Source of the DNA: a bacterium | GTDB taxonomy: Bacteria > Bacteroidota > Ignavibacteria > Ignavibacteriales > Ignavibacteriaceae | DNA: 64,000 bases | Reading direction: 5' to 3' | Assembly: GCA_016716565.1 (NCBI GenBank) | Contig: JADJWC010000001.1 | Location: 1,364,001-1,428,000, forward strand | In this document: piece by piece, positions 26,545 to 34,118 of the stretch | Layout of the letters: each line of letters begins with the position of its first letter | Numbering within the stretch: position 1 is the stretch's first letter | Translations under genes and position numbers: made by a program | Notes under the pieces: generated by a model | What the model was told of the DNA's origin: nothing | Databases searched by the model: none | What the model saw: only the letters and a program-made list of their open reading frames with translations

Positions 26545-29100
26545 ATGAGACCAATTAAAGCGTTATTATTAAAATATCGTACAAAACTGATTGTAGCTCT
26601 TTCAATATTTCTGATCGGTGTAGCATTTTTAAATATTTATTACTCTCTCGAAGTAAGAGTAACCAGCAATGACGAATGTATCTGGGCACCGAAAAAAATT
26701 AGCAAGGACAGTGTTGCTTATTTCTTTAAATCGGTGAAAGTCGGAGGTGTCACATGGAACGCCGGAATTAGAGATGGCGATCAGCTAATTGAAATTGGAG
26801 GTAAAACTATTAAAGATGCGATTCAAGCAACAATCATTCTTAATAGTTTCAATACCGGTGAGTATGCTGATTATAAATATTTAAGTGACGGGAAATTTTT
26901 TACTACAAAGGTCTATGTAAAGAAACTAATTCAATTCGATTGGCTTGCCGGCTCATTAGGTTCTTTATTTTGGATGATAATTGGATTTATTGTATTAATG
27001 GCAAAACCAGATGGTAAAGTTCAAAAGATATTTTACTCTCTCGCAGTATTAATTGTTTTAAGTTCATTGAGTGTTTTAATACCGTTCCAAACAAACTTCC
27101 TCGGCTTTTATAAAGAGAATACTATTCTTGCTACATTAATTGGTACAATTTGGATTATCGCTGTTAGTTTTACTCCTTTTGTTCTGGTTTATCTCTTCTG
27201 GAACTTTCCTAATCCATTAAAATTTATTGAGAAGAAGTGGGCAAAAGGGATTGTTTTCATCATCCCCGCAACTTTATCCGTTATCGCAATAATCATTGCC
27301 ATACTTACCATTGGTTACAATATATTTAATGATATGACATTCTTTTTAATCCTTCAGGGTTTTAGATTTATATCAATTGCCGGAAATATTACTGCTTTTA
27401 TTTTTTTGATAATTCAGTATCGCGGTCTTAAAACAAAAGCAGAAAAGAGACCAATAATGCTTTTTATTATTGCATTTTTATTTGCAATGGTGATATCAGT
27501 TTACATGAGTTTTATTGCACCAGCCATTACAGATAATATGTACAATTCTCCCGAATATTATATGCCAATAATTTTAGTAGCACTAGTACCTCTGATTTTT
27601 GCTTACTCAATTTTTAAATACCAATTGATGGATGTCAGCATTGTTGTAAAAAACACAATCATTTATGGAACGGCAACAGCGACAGTTGCTGCAATCTACT
27701 TCTTTGTTATTTATATAGCCGGGCAGAGCATCAGCTCATTCTTCGGAGTGGAGAATCAAGGTATCATAGCTGGAATCTTTTTTATCATATTTGCCTTAGT
27801 ATTCCAGTCCACAAAAGATAAATTTCAGGATTTTCTCACAAAAAGATTTTATCCTGAACAATTTGCTTCTCAAAAAGTTTTAGTCGATCTGAGTAATGAA
27901 CTCTCTACAGTTGTTGGGTTAGATAACATTCTGACAATGATGAAGAAGACTTTTGTTGATGCACTTAAGATTAAAACTTTTGGAATTATGATGCGTGATA
28001 AAGAAGGAAATTTAGCTCTTGTGGACAGCGTTGGTATGAATAATGACAAGTGCCTGATAACTGAGTCGAGGATCATTCAATTCTTAAAAGATAAATTCCT
28101 GATAACTAAATATCCGGCTATCGAGCAAGCGGATTTTAAGATCGTCTTCCCTGATGACAAAGCAGAAAGACTTATATCTGAAGATATCTATACCATTATC
28201 CCGATGATGGTAAAATCAAAGATAGTTGGTCTGCTTCTGTTCGGATTGAAGCATTCCGGGTCTCATTTTGCAGGAAAGGATCTTGAACTTTTATGGGCGG
28301 CTGCAAACCAGGCTGCCATTTCAATCGAGAATGCTCGTCTCTACAAATCGGAAGTGGAGAAGCAGAAGATTGAAAGAGATCTTGATCTTGCCAGAAAAAT
28401 TCAGCAGGGTCTTCTTCCGCAATGCATTCCGAATATGAGAGGTCTTGATATCTGCGGTGAAATGATTCCGGCAATGCAGGTCGGCGGTGATTATTTCGAT
28501 CTGATTCAGATTTCCGATACAAAACTATTTGTGATTGTTGGTGACGTTTCCGGTAAAGGATTATCCGCTTCACTTTATATGACAAAGCTGCAGACGATGA
28601 TAAAGCTTAGCTGTATGGATGATAAATCTCCCAAAGAAATACTTGTCGATATAAACAAAAGAATTTACGACGAGCTTGATAAAAGCTGGTTTGTTACAAT
28701 TACTCTCGCTCTCTTTGATCTGGAAAAAAGAACCGTAAAGTTCTGCCGTGCAGGACATATGCCTGTGCTGCAAGCAACCAACGGAACTGTTCAGTCATAC
28801 AGAACACAGGGACTTGGCGTCGGCATTGAAAGAGGAATAGTTTTTGAAAAATCCCTTCTTGAAGAAGAAGTGAAGCTTTGCCCGGGGCAAACTTATGCTT
28901 TCTTCACTGACGGTGTTACCGAAGCAATGAATGAACACAATGAACTTTTTGGTGATGATAATCTGAATTCAATTCTTAAGAATAAAACAACTTCGCGCTC
29001 TTCAGAGATAGTCAATGAGATCTGGGCATCAATAAAATCCTTCCGGGGTTCTGCCGAGGTCAACGATGATATGACAATGGTTGTGGTGAAGGTTAAGTAA
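26545..29100 (+). CDS. PDZ-like, multi-TM, GAF, SpoIIE-type PP2C phosphatase
   Basis: 851 residues in an unusual order. TM1 (about 13-32) is followed by an extracytoplasmic PDZ-like segment (VKVGGVTWNAGIRDGDQLIEI...), then about seven to eight further helices (about 130-420), a GAF-like domain (about 440-600), the coupling helix KIERDLDLARKIQQGLLP, and the phosphatase domain: GGDYFDLI (about 647), IVGDVSGKGLSASLYM, CRAGHMPVLQ, FFTDGVTEAMNE and DDMTMVVVK. Third RsbU-type phosphatase in a row. The PDZ-like segment could bind a peptide outside the membrane and report envelope state; this is inference. Ends the block's main operon. Confidence 0.9.
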   Translation: MRPIKALLLKYRTKLIVALSIFLIGVAFLNIYYSLEVRVTSNDECIWAPKKISKDSVAYFFKSVKVGGVTWNAGIRDGDQLIEIGGKTIKDAIQATIILNSFNTGEYADYKYLSDGKFFTTKVYVKKLIQFDWLAGSLGSLFWMIIGFIVLMAKPDGKVQKIFYSLAVLIVLSSLSVLIPFQTNFLGFYKENTILATLIGTIWIIAVSFTPFVLVYLFWNFPNPLKFIEKKWAKGIVFIIPATLSVIAIIIAILTIGYNIFNDMTFFLILQGFRFISIAGNITAFIFLIIQYRGLKTKAEKRPIMLFIIAFLFAMVISVYMSFIAPAITDNMYNSPEYYMPIILVALVPLIFAYSIFKYQLMDVSIVVKNTIIYGTATATVAAIYFFVIYIAGQSISSFFGVENQGIIAGIFFIIFALVFQSTKDKFQDFLTKRFYPEQFASQKVLVDLSNELSTVVGLDNILTMMKKTFVDALKIKTFGIMMRDKEGNLALVDSVGMNNDKCLITESRIIQFLKDKFLITKYPAIEQADFKIVFPDDKAERLISEDIYTIIPMMVKSKIVGLLLFGLKHSGSHFAGKDLELLWAAANQAAISIENARLYKSEVEKQKIERDLDLARKIQQGLLPQCIPNMRGLDICGEMIPAMQVGGDYFDLIQISDTKLFVIVGDVSGKGLSASLYMTKLQTMIKLSCMDDKSPKEILVDINKRIYDELDKSWFVTITLALFDLEKRTVKFCRAGHMPVLQATNGTVQSYRTQGLGVGIERGIVFEKSLLEEEVKLCPGQTYAFFTDGVTEAMNEHNELFGDDNLNSILKNKTTSRSSEIVNEIWASIKSFRGSAEVNDDMTMVVVKVK

Positions 29101-29289
29101 CTCATTTCTCAGGAGCCATATACTCACCTCTAAAAATTCTCATTTTGTTTCAAAATAATCTCCAATCTCATTTTTTTATTTATTTCTTTCCAAATTTCTC
29201 TAAAATGTGAATTTGGAATGGCACTATTATGGTAATATTAAAAAGTTATTAGTTCAAGCTCTTTCGGTAAATACGTAACGAGAAAACAT

Positions 29290-29703
29290 ATGGAAAATTT
29301 CACTATCAGCTACAAAAAAGATATAGTAATCGTAAAAGTTGATCTTCCTGCAGCAACGATGCGGGATTCTCAATTTTTATGGGAAACTCTTGCAAACGAT
29401 TCTCTTTTTGACAAAGAGAAAATAATAATAGACCTTTCCGACTGTTCTTTCATCGATTCCACTTTTATTGGGATGATCGTTAAAATATTTAAAAGAATAA
29501 ATGAAAAGCACGGTGTTATGAAATTGGTTTTCCCGCAAATAACAGATATTGAGTCCTTCCGCGTTATCGGGATTGCAAAAATCTTGGAGTGTTTTAACAG
29601 CGTTGAACATGCAATTGAAAGCTTCAATCCGGATTCTTCGGTCAGTAGGATTGAAATAGATCAGAATAGTCTTTACCACACCATTTCAGAAGGTAAAAAA
29701 TAG
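29290..29703 (+). CDS. STAS-domain protein with DSTFIG phosphoacceptor motif
   Basis: 137 residues. LSDCSFIDSTFIGMIVKIF places the phosphoacceptor Ser after Asp as in SpoIIAA, but the following Ser-Gly-Leu-Gly becomes Thr-Phe-Ile-Gly, a known variant of free-standing STAS proteins. An extra C-terminal tail of about 25 residues (DSSVSRIEIDQNSLYHTISEG) is not part of the fold. It is separated from the phosphatase operon by 189 bp. There TTGGAA, 17 bases, TATTAA (about 29213-29241) could be a sigma70-like promoter, giving it separate expression. Probably another antagonist or substrate in the same network. Confidence 0.85.
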   Translation: MENFTISYKKDIVIVKVDLPAATMRDSQFLWETLANDSLFDKEKIIIDLSDCSFIDSTFIGMIVKIFKRINEKHGVMKLVFPQITDIESFRVIGIAKILECFNSVEHAIESFNPDSSVSRIEIDQNSLYHTISEGKK

Positions 29704-29827
29704 TTTGTCTCTTCTCTTTCAAACAGGAGATGTTTTCGTAACTGCATAGCTCATTCTTTATCATCATAATGATTCCCTAATTTTGATTAAATTTGTGCTG
29801 AAAAAAATCAATCATTATGGGGTTACT

Positions 29828-30550
29828 ATGAAAACAAAATTTCAATTAATTTTCTTATTTATTTTACTTATATCTCTTCCGTTATTTTCGCAGGAAGACC
29901 AGCATTCCTCAGAAATTGACAGCTCAGTTCCCGAACTTTATGATTTTCACGAAGTGATTTATCCAATCTGGCATACAGCTTATCCTGAAAAAAATTATGC
30001 GATGTTAAAAGAAATGACGCAGCAGGTGAACGAAGGTGCTGAAAAAATCTTTGATGCAGAATTACCTGGTATTCTCAGAGACAAGCAGGGTGAATGGGAT
30101 AAGGGAGTTGCAAAATTACGTTCTTCAGTTGAAGGATATAACAAAGCTATGGAAGGCAGTGATGAACCGGCTATGCTGAATGCTGCAGAAGAGCTTCATT
30201 CTGATTATGAAATGCTTGTTAGAATTATCAGGCCGGTAACAAAAGAAGTCGATGAATTCCACAAAGTGCTGTATATGATCTACCATCACTACTGGCCCAA
30301 TAAAAATATGGAAGAGTTCGGTAAGGCTGTTGATGATCTTGATATGCGTGCTGGTGAGCTTACTACTTGTGTGCTTCCAAAATGGGCAGCAGATAAAACG
30401 GAGCCTTTCGTTGAAAATGCGAATAAACTGTACGAATCAACAAAAACATTAAAAGCTCTAAAAGACGAAAAGGCAGATACAGCCGATCTGGATAAAGCGC
30501 TGGAAGAAGTTCATACAAACTATGTAAAGCTCGAAGCTTTATTTGATTAA
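29828..30550 (+). CDS. Secreted helical protein with duplicated His-containing domain, unknown function
   Basis: 240 residues. The start is at ATG 29828, where a signal peptide begins at once (LIFLFILLISLPLFSQ); an upstream in-frame start adds 15 residues without signal character. The mature part is two copies of a roughly 100-residue helical unit. Unit 1 has DFHEVIYPIWHTAYPEKN and EELHSDYEML; unit 2 has EFHKVLYMIYHHYWPNKN and EEVHTNYVKL. Conserved His, Tyr, Pro and Asn recur at matching positions, suggesting a metal- or cofactor-binding helical bundle. I do not recognise the family. It has no CXXCH heme motif and no T9SS tail. A terminator follows, so it is its own unit or the end of one. 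Confidence 0.75.
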   Translation: MKTKFQLIFLFILLISLPLFSQEDQHSSEIDSSVPELYDFHEVIYPIWHTAYPEKNYAMLKEMTQQVNEGAEKIFDAELPGILRDKQGEWDKGVAKLRSSVEGYNKAMEGSDEPAMLNAAEELHSDYEMLVRIIRPVTKEVDEFHKVLYMIYHHYWPNKNMEEFGKAVDDLDMRAGELTTCVLPKWAADKTEPFVENANKLYESTKTLKALKDEKADTADLDKALEEVHTNYVKLEALFD

Positions 30551-30579
30551 TCCAGATTTTCCGGAATAATTTGATTTAT

Positions 30580-30608
30580 AACCCCTGTCCCAAAAGCAGG
30601 GGTTTTTT
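30580..30608 (+). terminator. Intrinsic terminator
   Basis: AACCCCTG-TCCCAAAAG-CAGGGGTT followed by TTTT, 30 bp after the helical protein gene. Confidence 0.88.
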
Positions 30609-30680
30609 ATTTGGCTTTTGCCTGAAACCTATCACCATTTCATTCATCTGATTTTCAAGAAAAAATCACAAAAAGGAATT

Positions 30681-31004
30681 ATGAAACTAGTAGAAAATCT
30701 TGATGCAAAAACTTTTGAGAAAAAAATGGAAGAGGATAAAGATGCCGTTCTGCTGGACGTACGCACTCCGATGGAACATCAGATGGTTCGAATTCCTAAT
30801 TCTATTCTGATAGATATAAATAGTCCTTCTTTCGTTGAAGAAATTGACAAGCTTGACAAAAGTAAAAGCTATTACGTTTATTGTCGTAGCGGTAACAGAA
30901 GCTTTCACGCTGGTAACTACATGCTAAAAGTGGGCTTCGAAAAAGTGTACAATCTTGAGCCGGGAATAATCGGCTGGAACGGCAAAAAAGAATTATCTAT
31001 CTAA
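30681..31004 (+). CDS. Single-domain rhodanese-like sulfurtransferase
   Basis: 107 residues. The start is ATG 30681 with AAAGGA upstream; an upstream reading adds 21 unrelated residues. VLLDVRTPMEHQMVRIPNSI is the rhodanese N-terminal motif and YVYCRSGNRS carries the active-site cysteine (about Cys68), which would hold a persulfide during sulfur transfer. No signal peptide, so it is cytoplasmic. It lies 24 bp before the MBL-rhodanese gene, and the pair probably works together on low-molecular-weight persulfides or sulfide detoxification. Confidence 0.92.
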   Translation: MKLVENLDAKTFEKKMEEDKDAVLLDVRTPMEHQMVRIPNSILIDINSPSFVEEIDKLDKSKSYYVYCRSGNRSFHAGNYMLKVGFEKVYNLEPGIIGWNGKKELSI

Positions 31005-31028
31005 CAAAAATGTAATTAAGGAATACAG

Positions 31029-32456
31029 ATGTTTTTTGAACGTATATATGAAAAAGGTTTAGCACAGGCAAGCTACATTGTCGGATGCCAGGCAACAAAA
31101 GAAGCAATTGTCATTGATCCTAAAAGAGATATTGATACTTATTTCGAAATTGCAGAAAGAGAAAATCTTCGTATCACTCATATTGCTGAAACGCACATTC
31201 ATGCAGATTTTTTAAGCGGTTCACTTGAACTTGCTCATGAAACCGGTGCCAAAATTTATTTATCCAATGAAGGTGGAAATGACTGGCAGTACCAGTTTGA
31301 TCATATTGGATTGAAAGATGGAGATATAATAAAAATCGGGAATATAAATCTTGAAGTAATGCATACTCCCGGGCACACACCTGAACATATCTCGTTCATA
31401 CTGACTGACTTACCGGCAAGCAAAGAGCCATCAATGATATTCACGGGAGATTTTGTTTTTGTAGGTGATGTCGGAAGACCAGACTTGCTTGAAAAAGCTG
31501 CCGGTTATGAAGGAACCATGATTGCCGGTGCGAGACAGATGTTTCAGTCTTTAAAAAGATTTAAAGAGCTACCTGATCATTTGCAGGTTTGGCCGGCACA
31601 CGGCGCCGGATCTGCTTGCGGAAAATCTCTTGGTGCTGTTCCAAGTTCAACTATTGGATATGAAAAACTTTCCAATTGGGCCTTGAAGATTAATGATGAA
31701 GAAACTTTTATCAGAACTCTGCTTGATGGTCAGCCGGAACCACCTAAATATTTTGCGATGATGAAAAAACTAAATAAGATCGGTCCTAGGGTGCTTGGTT
31801 CTGTTCCGCATCCTGCAAGATTAAGCGTAGCTAGATTTAAAGATTCCATCCAGAATAATTATCAGATTGTTGATACACGTGACAAGCTGAGTTTCGCCGG
31901 AGGTCATATCCTGGGAAGTTTGAACATTCAGGATAACAATTCATTCAGCACGTGGGCAGGGTGGATGCTTGAATATGACAGACCAATAATCCTGATTGCA
32001 CGAGAGCGAAGAGTGGATGCTTTAAACAGAGCACTGATACGAATTGGTATCGATAATCTTGAGGGATACATTTCTGATATCGATAAACTTGAATCCTCAG
32101 GCATGGATATCGAAATCTTAAACCAAATCAGTGTAAATGAATTAAATCAGGATATTTCAAAATATAAAGTTATTGATGTGAGAAGTTATACTGAGTACGA
32201 TATTTCAAGTATTCCTGAATCTGTTAATATTCACGCTGGTCAGCTTGAAAAAAATCTTGACAAAATTTCGAAGGAAGAAGAACTTGTAGTTTATTGTGCC
32301 AGCGGTGACAGGTCTGCAATTGCTGCGAGCTTTTTGTTAAAAAAAGGTTTTAGCAAAGTTTATAATTTAAGCGGTGGTATTAACTCCTGGTTCCAAGCGG
32401 GTTATAAAATAAACAGGGGAACCATTAAAGAATCAGAGCCAGCAAATATTATTTAA
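31029..32456 (+). CDS. Metallo-beta-lactamase fold / double rhodanese protein (persulfide dioxygenase-like)
   Basis: 475 residues. The N-terminal MBL domain has ETHIHADFLSG (His56, His58, Asp60; the fourth position is Phe where classic MBL proteins have His), HTPGHTPEHISF and TGDFVFVGDVGRPDLL, as in the ETHE1/CstB persulfide dioxygenase group that uses one iron. Two rhodanese domains follow. The first (about 280-360) has no catalytic Cys (ILIARERR); the second ends in VYCASGDRSAIA with Cys about 423. Likely role: oxidation of persulfides and sulfur transfer. Co-transcribed with the small rhodanese and closed by a strong terminator. Confidence 0.9.
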   Translation: MFFERIYEKGLAQASYIVGCQATKEAIVIDPKRDIDTYFEIAERENLRITHIAETHIHADFLSGSLELAHETGAKIYLSNEGGNDWQYQFDHIGLKDGDIIKIGNINLEVMHTPGHTPEHISFILTDLPASKEPSMIFTGDFVFVGDVGRPDLLEKAAGYEGTMIAGARQMFQSLKRFKELPDHLQVWPAHGAGSACGKSLGAVPSSTIGYEKLSNWALKINDEETFIRTLLDGQPEPPKYFAMMKKLNKIGPRVLGSVPHPARLSVARFKDSIQNNYQIVDTRDKLSFAGGHILGSLNIQDNNSFSTWAGWMLEYDRPIILIARERRVDALNRALIRIGIDNLEGYISDIDKLESSGMDIEILNQISVNELNQDISKYKVIDVRSYTEYDISSIPESVNIHAGQLEKNLDKISKEEELVVYCASGDRSAIAASFLLKKGFSKVYNLSGGINSWFQAGYKINRGTIKESEPANII

Positions 32457-32475
32457 GCCGAAATTATCAGAGAGC

Positions 32476-32517
32476 AAATCCCTGCACTAATGTACGCGTT
32501 ATGCAGGGATTTTTTTT
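32476..32517 (+). terminator. Intrinsic terminator after the MBL-rhodanese gene
   Basis: AAATCCCTGCA and TGCAGGGATTT form an eleven-base-pair stem followed by TTTTT. It lies between convergent genes. Confidence 0.9.
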
Positions 32518-32544
32518 GAATATTATTATTTGAAATTAATTAAA

Positions 32545-32793
32545 CTAACTGGTCTTGGCAGTTGAGACAACAATTTTTCTTCCGTTTATCTCTGAACCAT
32601 TAAGGGCTTTTATTGCATTGTTTGCATCGCTCTCGTTTTCCATTTCAACGAAGCCAAATCCTCTTGATTTTCCGCTCTCCCTATCGGTTACAACTTTTGC
32701 GGAAATGATATTTCCGTGAGTCTTAAATGTGTCCATTAGCTTTTCATTATTGAATGCCCATGGAATATTGCCCACATAAAGTTTTGTGCTCAA
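32545..32793 (-). CDS. RRM-type RNA-binding protein
   Basis: 82 residues, one RNA-recognition motif: RNP2 KLYVGNIPW near the N-terminus and RNP1 KSRGFGFVEM in the middle. Such small glycine-poor RRM proteins occur in cyanobacteria and Bacteroidetes-group bacteria and bind single-stranded RNA, often under cold stress. TTG at 32791-32793 (reading STKLYVGN) is preferred because AAAGGAA lies about six bases upstream and homologous proteins begin there; the upstream ATG adds eight unrelated residues. Single-gene unit. Confidence 0.9.
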   Translation of the reverse strand: MSTKLYVGNIPWAFNNEKLMDTFKTHGNIISAKVVTDRESGKSRGFGFVEMENESDANNAIKALNGSEINGRKIVVSTAKTS

Positions 32794-32904
32794 GATTATT
32801 CCTTTGATAGTTAGCAAGTATTGTTAATTAGCTCGGAATTAAAATAATATTAATTGGATTAATTGCAAATGAAGGATTTAGTGAAATGAGGGTTAGCCAC
32901 CGAA

Positions 32905-32936
32905 TAAAAAAAAGCCGGAAAGCTTGGTTTCCGGCT
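32905..32936 (-). terminator. Intrinsic terminator of secDF
   Basis: On the minus strand AGCCGGAAA-CCAAGC-TTTCCGGCT is followed by TTTTTTT, 12 bp after the secF stop. Confidence 0.88.
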
Positions 32937-32947
32937 AACTAAAAAAA

Positions 32948-34087
32948 TTAAAATTCTACTTTTTTGTGATACTTCATCGCGTAATCATAAACGAGCGTAC
33001 TAGCAACGAAAATTGATGAGTAAGTACCGATAATTATTCCAAAGAATAAGGTGAATGCAAATGCTCTGAGTACTTCACCGCCAAATATCATAAGTACAAG
33101 AACTGTCAAAAGTGTGGTACCTCCGGTTAAAACTGTTCTGCTCATCGTTTGACTGATACTCGTATTTATTACATCTACCAATGGTCTTGTTTTATGTATC
33201 TTTAAATTCTCTCTGATACGATCGAATACAATAACGGTATCGTTGATTGAATAACCGATAAGAGTTAAAAATGCAGCTACAATTGTCAAATCGATATCAA
33301 GGTTCAATCCCGGGATTAAACCGTACAACGCAGCAAAAAGTCCAAGAGTTATAAGAACGTCATGAAACAAAGCTGCAACGGCACCGAATGCAAAAATAAA
33401 TTTGAATCTGAATCCCAAATAGACCAGGATAGCAAGAAGCGCAAAAAATATTGCAAGTACAGCATCACGTTTTAACTCTGAGCCAATTTTTGGTCCAACC
33501 CTGTCTTCTTTGAGTACCGTAAATGAATTGTCCTTAATTTTATCTCTCAGGTTTTCTTTGATCCAATCGGCGATACCAACACTAACAATCATTTGTGTAT
33601 TATCAGGTTCTTCAGAAATACGACCAGATTGAAATCCTGCTTCAAATAATCCGTCAATTATATTATTTGCATCTTCCGGATTATTAAATTCATAAGTAAC
33701 AGAGCTGGCTGAAGAATCAATAATTTTTCTTGATACTCCGGCTTGAAGTTTTTCAATTTCATCTTCAATAGCTGTGATTACTTTTGGATAAACTTCCGCT
33801 GGTATTACTTGTAGCTCAGTTCTGATCATCACGCCGGTCTCACCGCCGAATGTTTTTACCTCAATGTTACCGAGTCCGATATTGTCAATATCGGCTCTAA
33901 CCTCAGCAATATTAACCGGCTTTTCAAATTGTAAAACTATTTCGGCACCGCCTTTAAAGTCTATTCCAAATTGAAATCCTCTGACAATCACAGAAATTAT
34001 TCCGATAAGGAATAATAAAGCTGAGAGAATGTAAGCAGTCTTTCTTTTTCCGAGGAAGTCATAATTTAATTTTTCAAATAATCTCAT
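32948..34087 (-). CDS. secF: Protein translocase subunit SecF
   Basis: 379 residues, inner-membrane accessory of the Sec translocon that with SecD uses proton-motive force to pull exported proteins out. TM1 is followed by FQFGIDFKGGAEIVL, a periplasmic domain, and five C-terminal helices with TLIGYSINDTVIVFDRIREN. It lies 31 bp after secD on the same strand. The periplasmic domain appears longer than in enterobacterial SecF. Relevant here because all the neighbouring cargo proteins have Sec signal peptides. Intact. Confidence 0.96.
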   Translation of the reverse strand: MRLFEKLNYDFLGKRKTAYILSALLFLIGIISVIVRGFQFGIDFKGGAEIVLQFEKPVNIAEVRADIDNIGLGNIEVKTFGGETGVMIRTELQVIPAEVYPKVITAIEDEIEKLQAGVSRKIIDSSASSVTYEFNNPEDANNIIDGLFEAGFQSGRISEEPDNTQMIVSVGIADWIKENLRDKIKDNSFTVLKEDRVGPKIGSELKRDAVLAIFFALLAILVYLGFRFKFIFAFGAVAALFHDVLITLGLFAALYGLIPGLNLDIDLTIVAAFLTLIGYSINDTVIVFDRIRENLKIHKTRPLVDVINTSISQTMSRTVLTGGTTLLTVLVLMIFGGEVLRAFAFTLFFGIIIGTYSSIFVASTLVYDYAMKYHKKVEF

Positions 34088-34118
34088 AGTAAAAGAGAAC
34101 TCCTTAAAACTTTTGTTT

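Noticed and set aside
31190..31215. Loss of a metal ligand in the MBL domain (Phe at the fourth motif position)
   Set aside because: ETHE1/CstB-like relatives with a non-His residue at this place are familiar, and the other ligands are present, so it is not clear evidence of inactivation.
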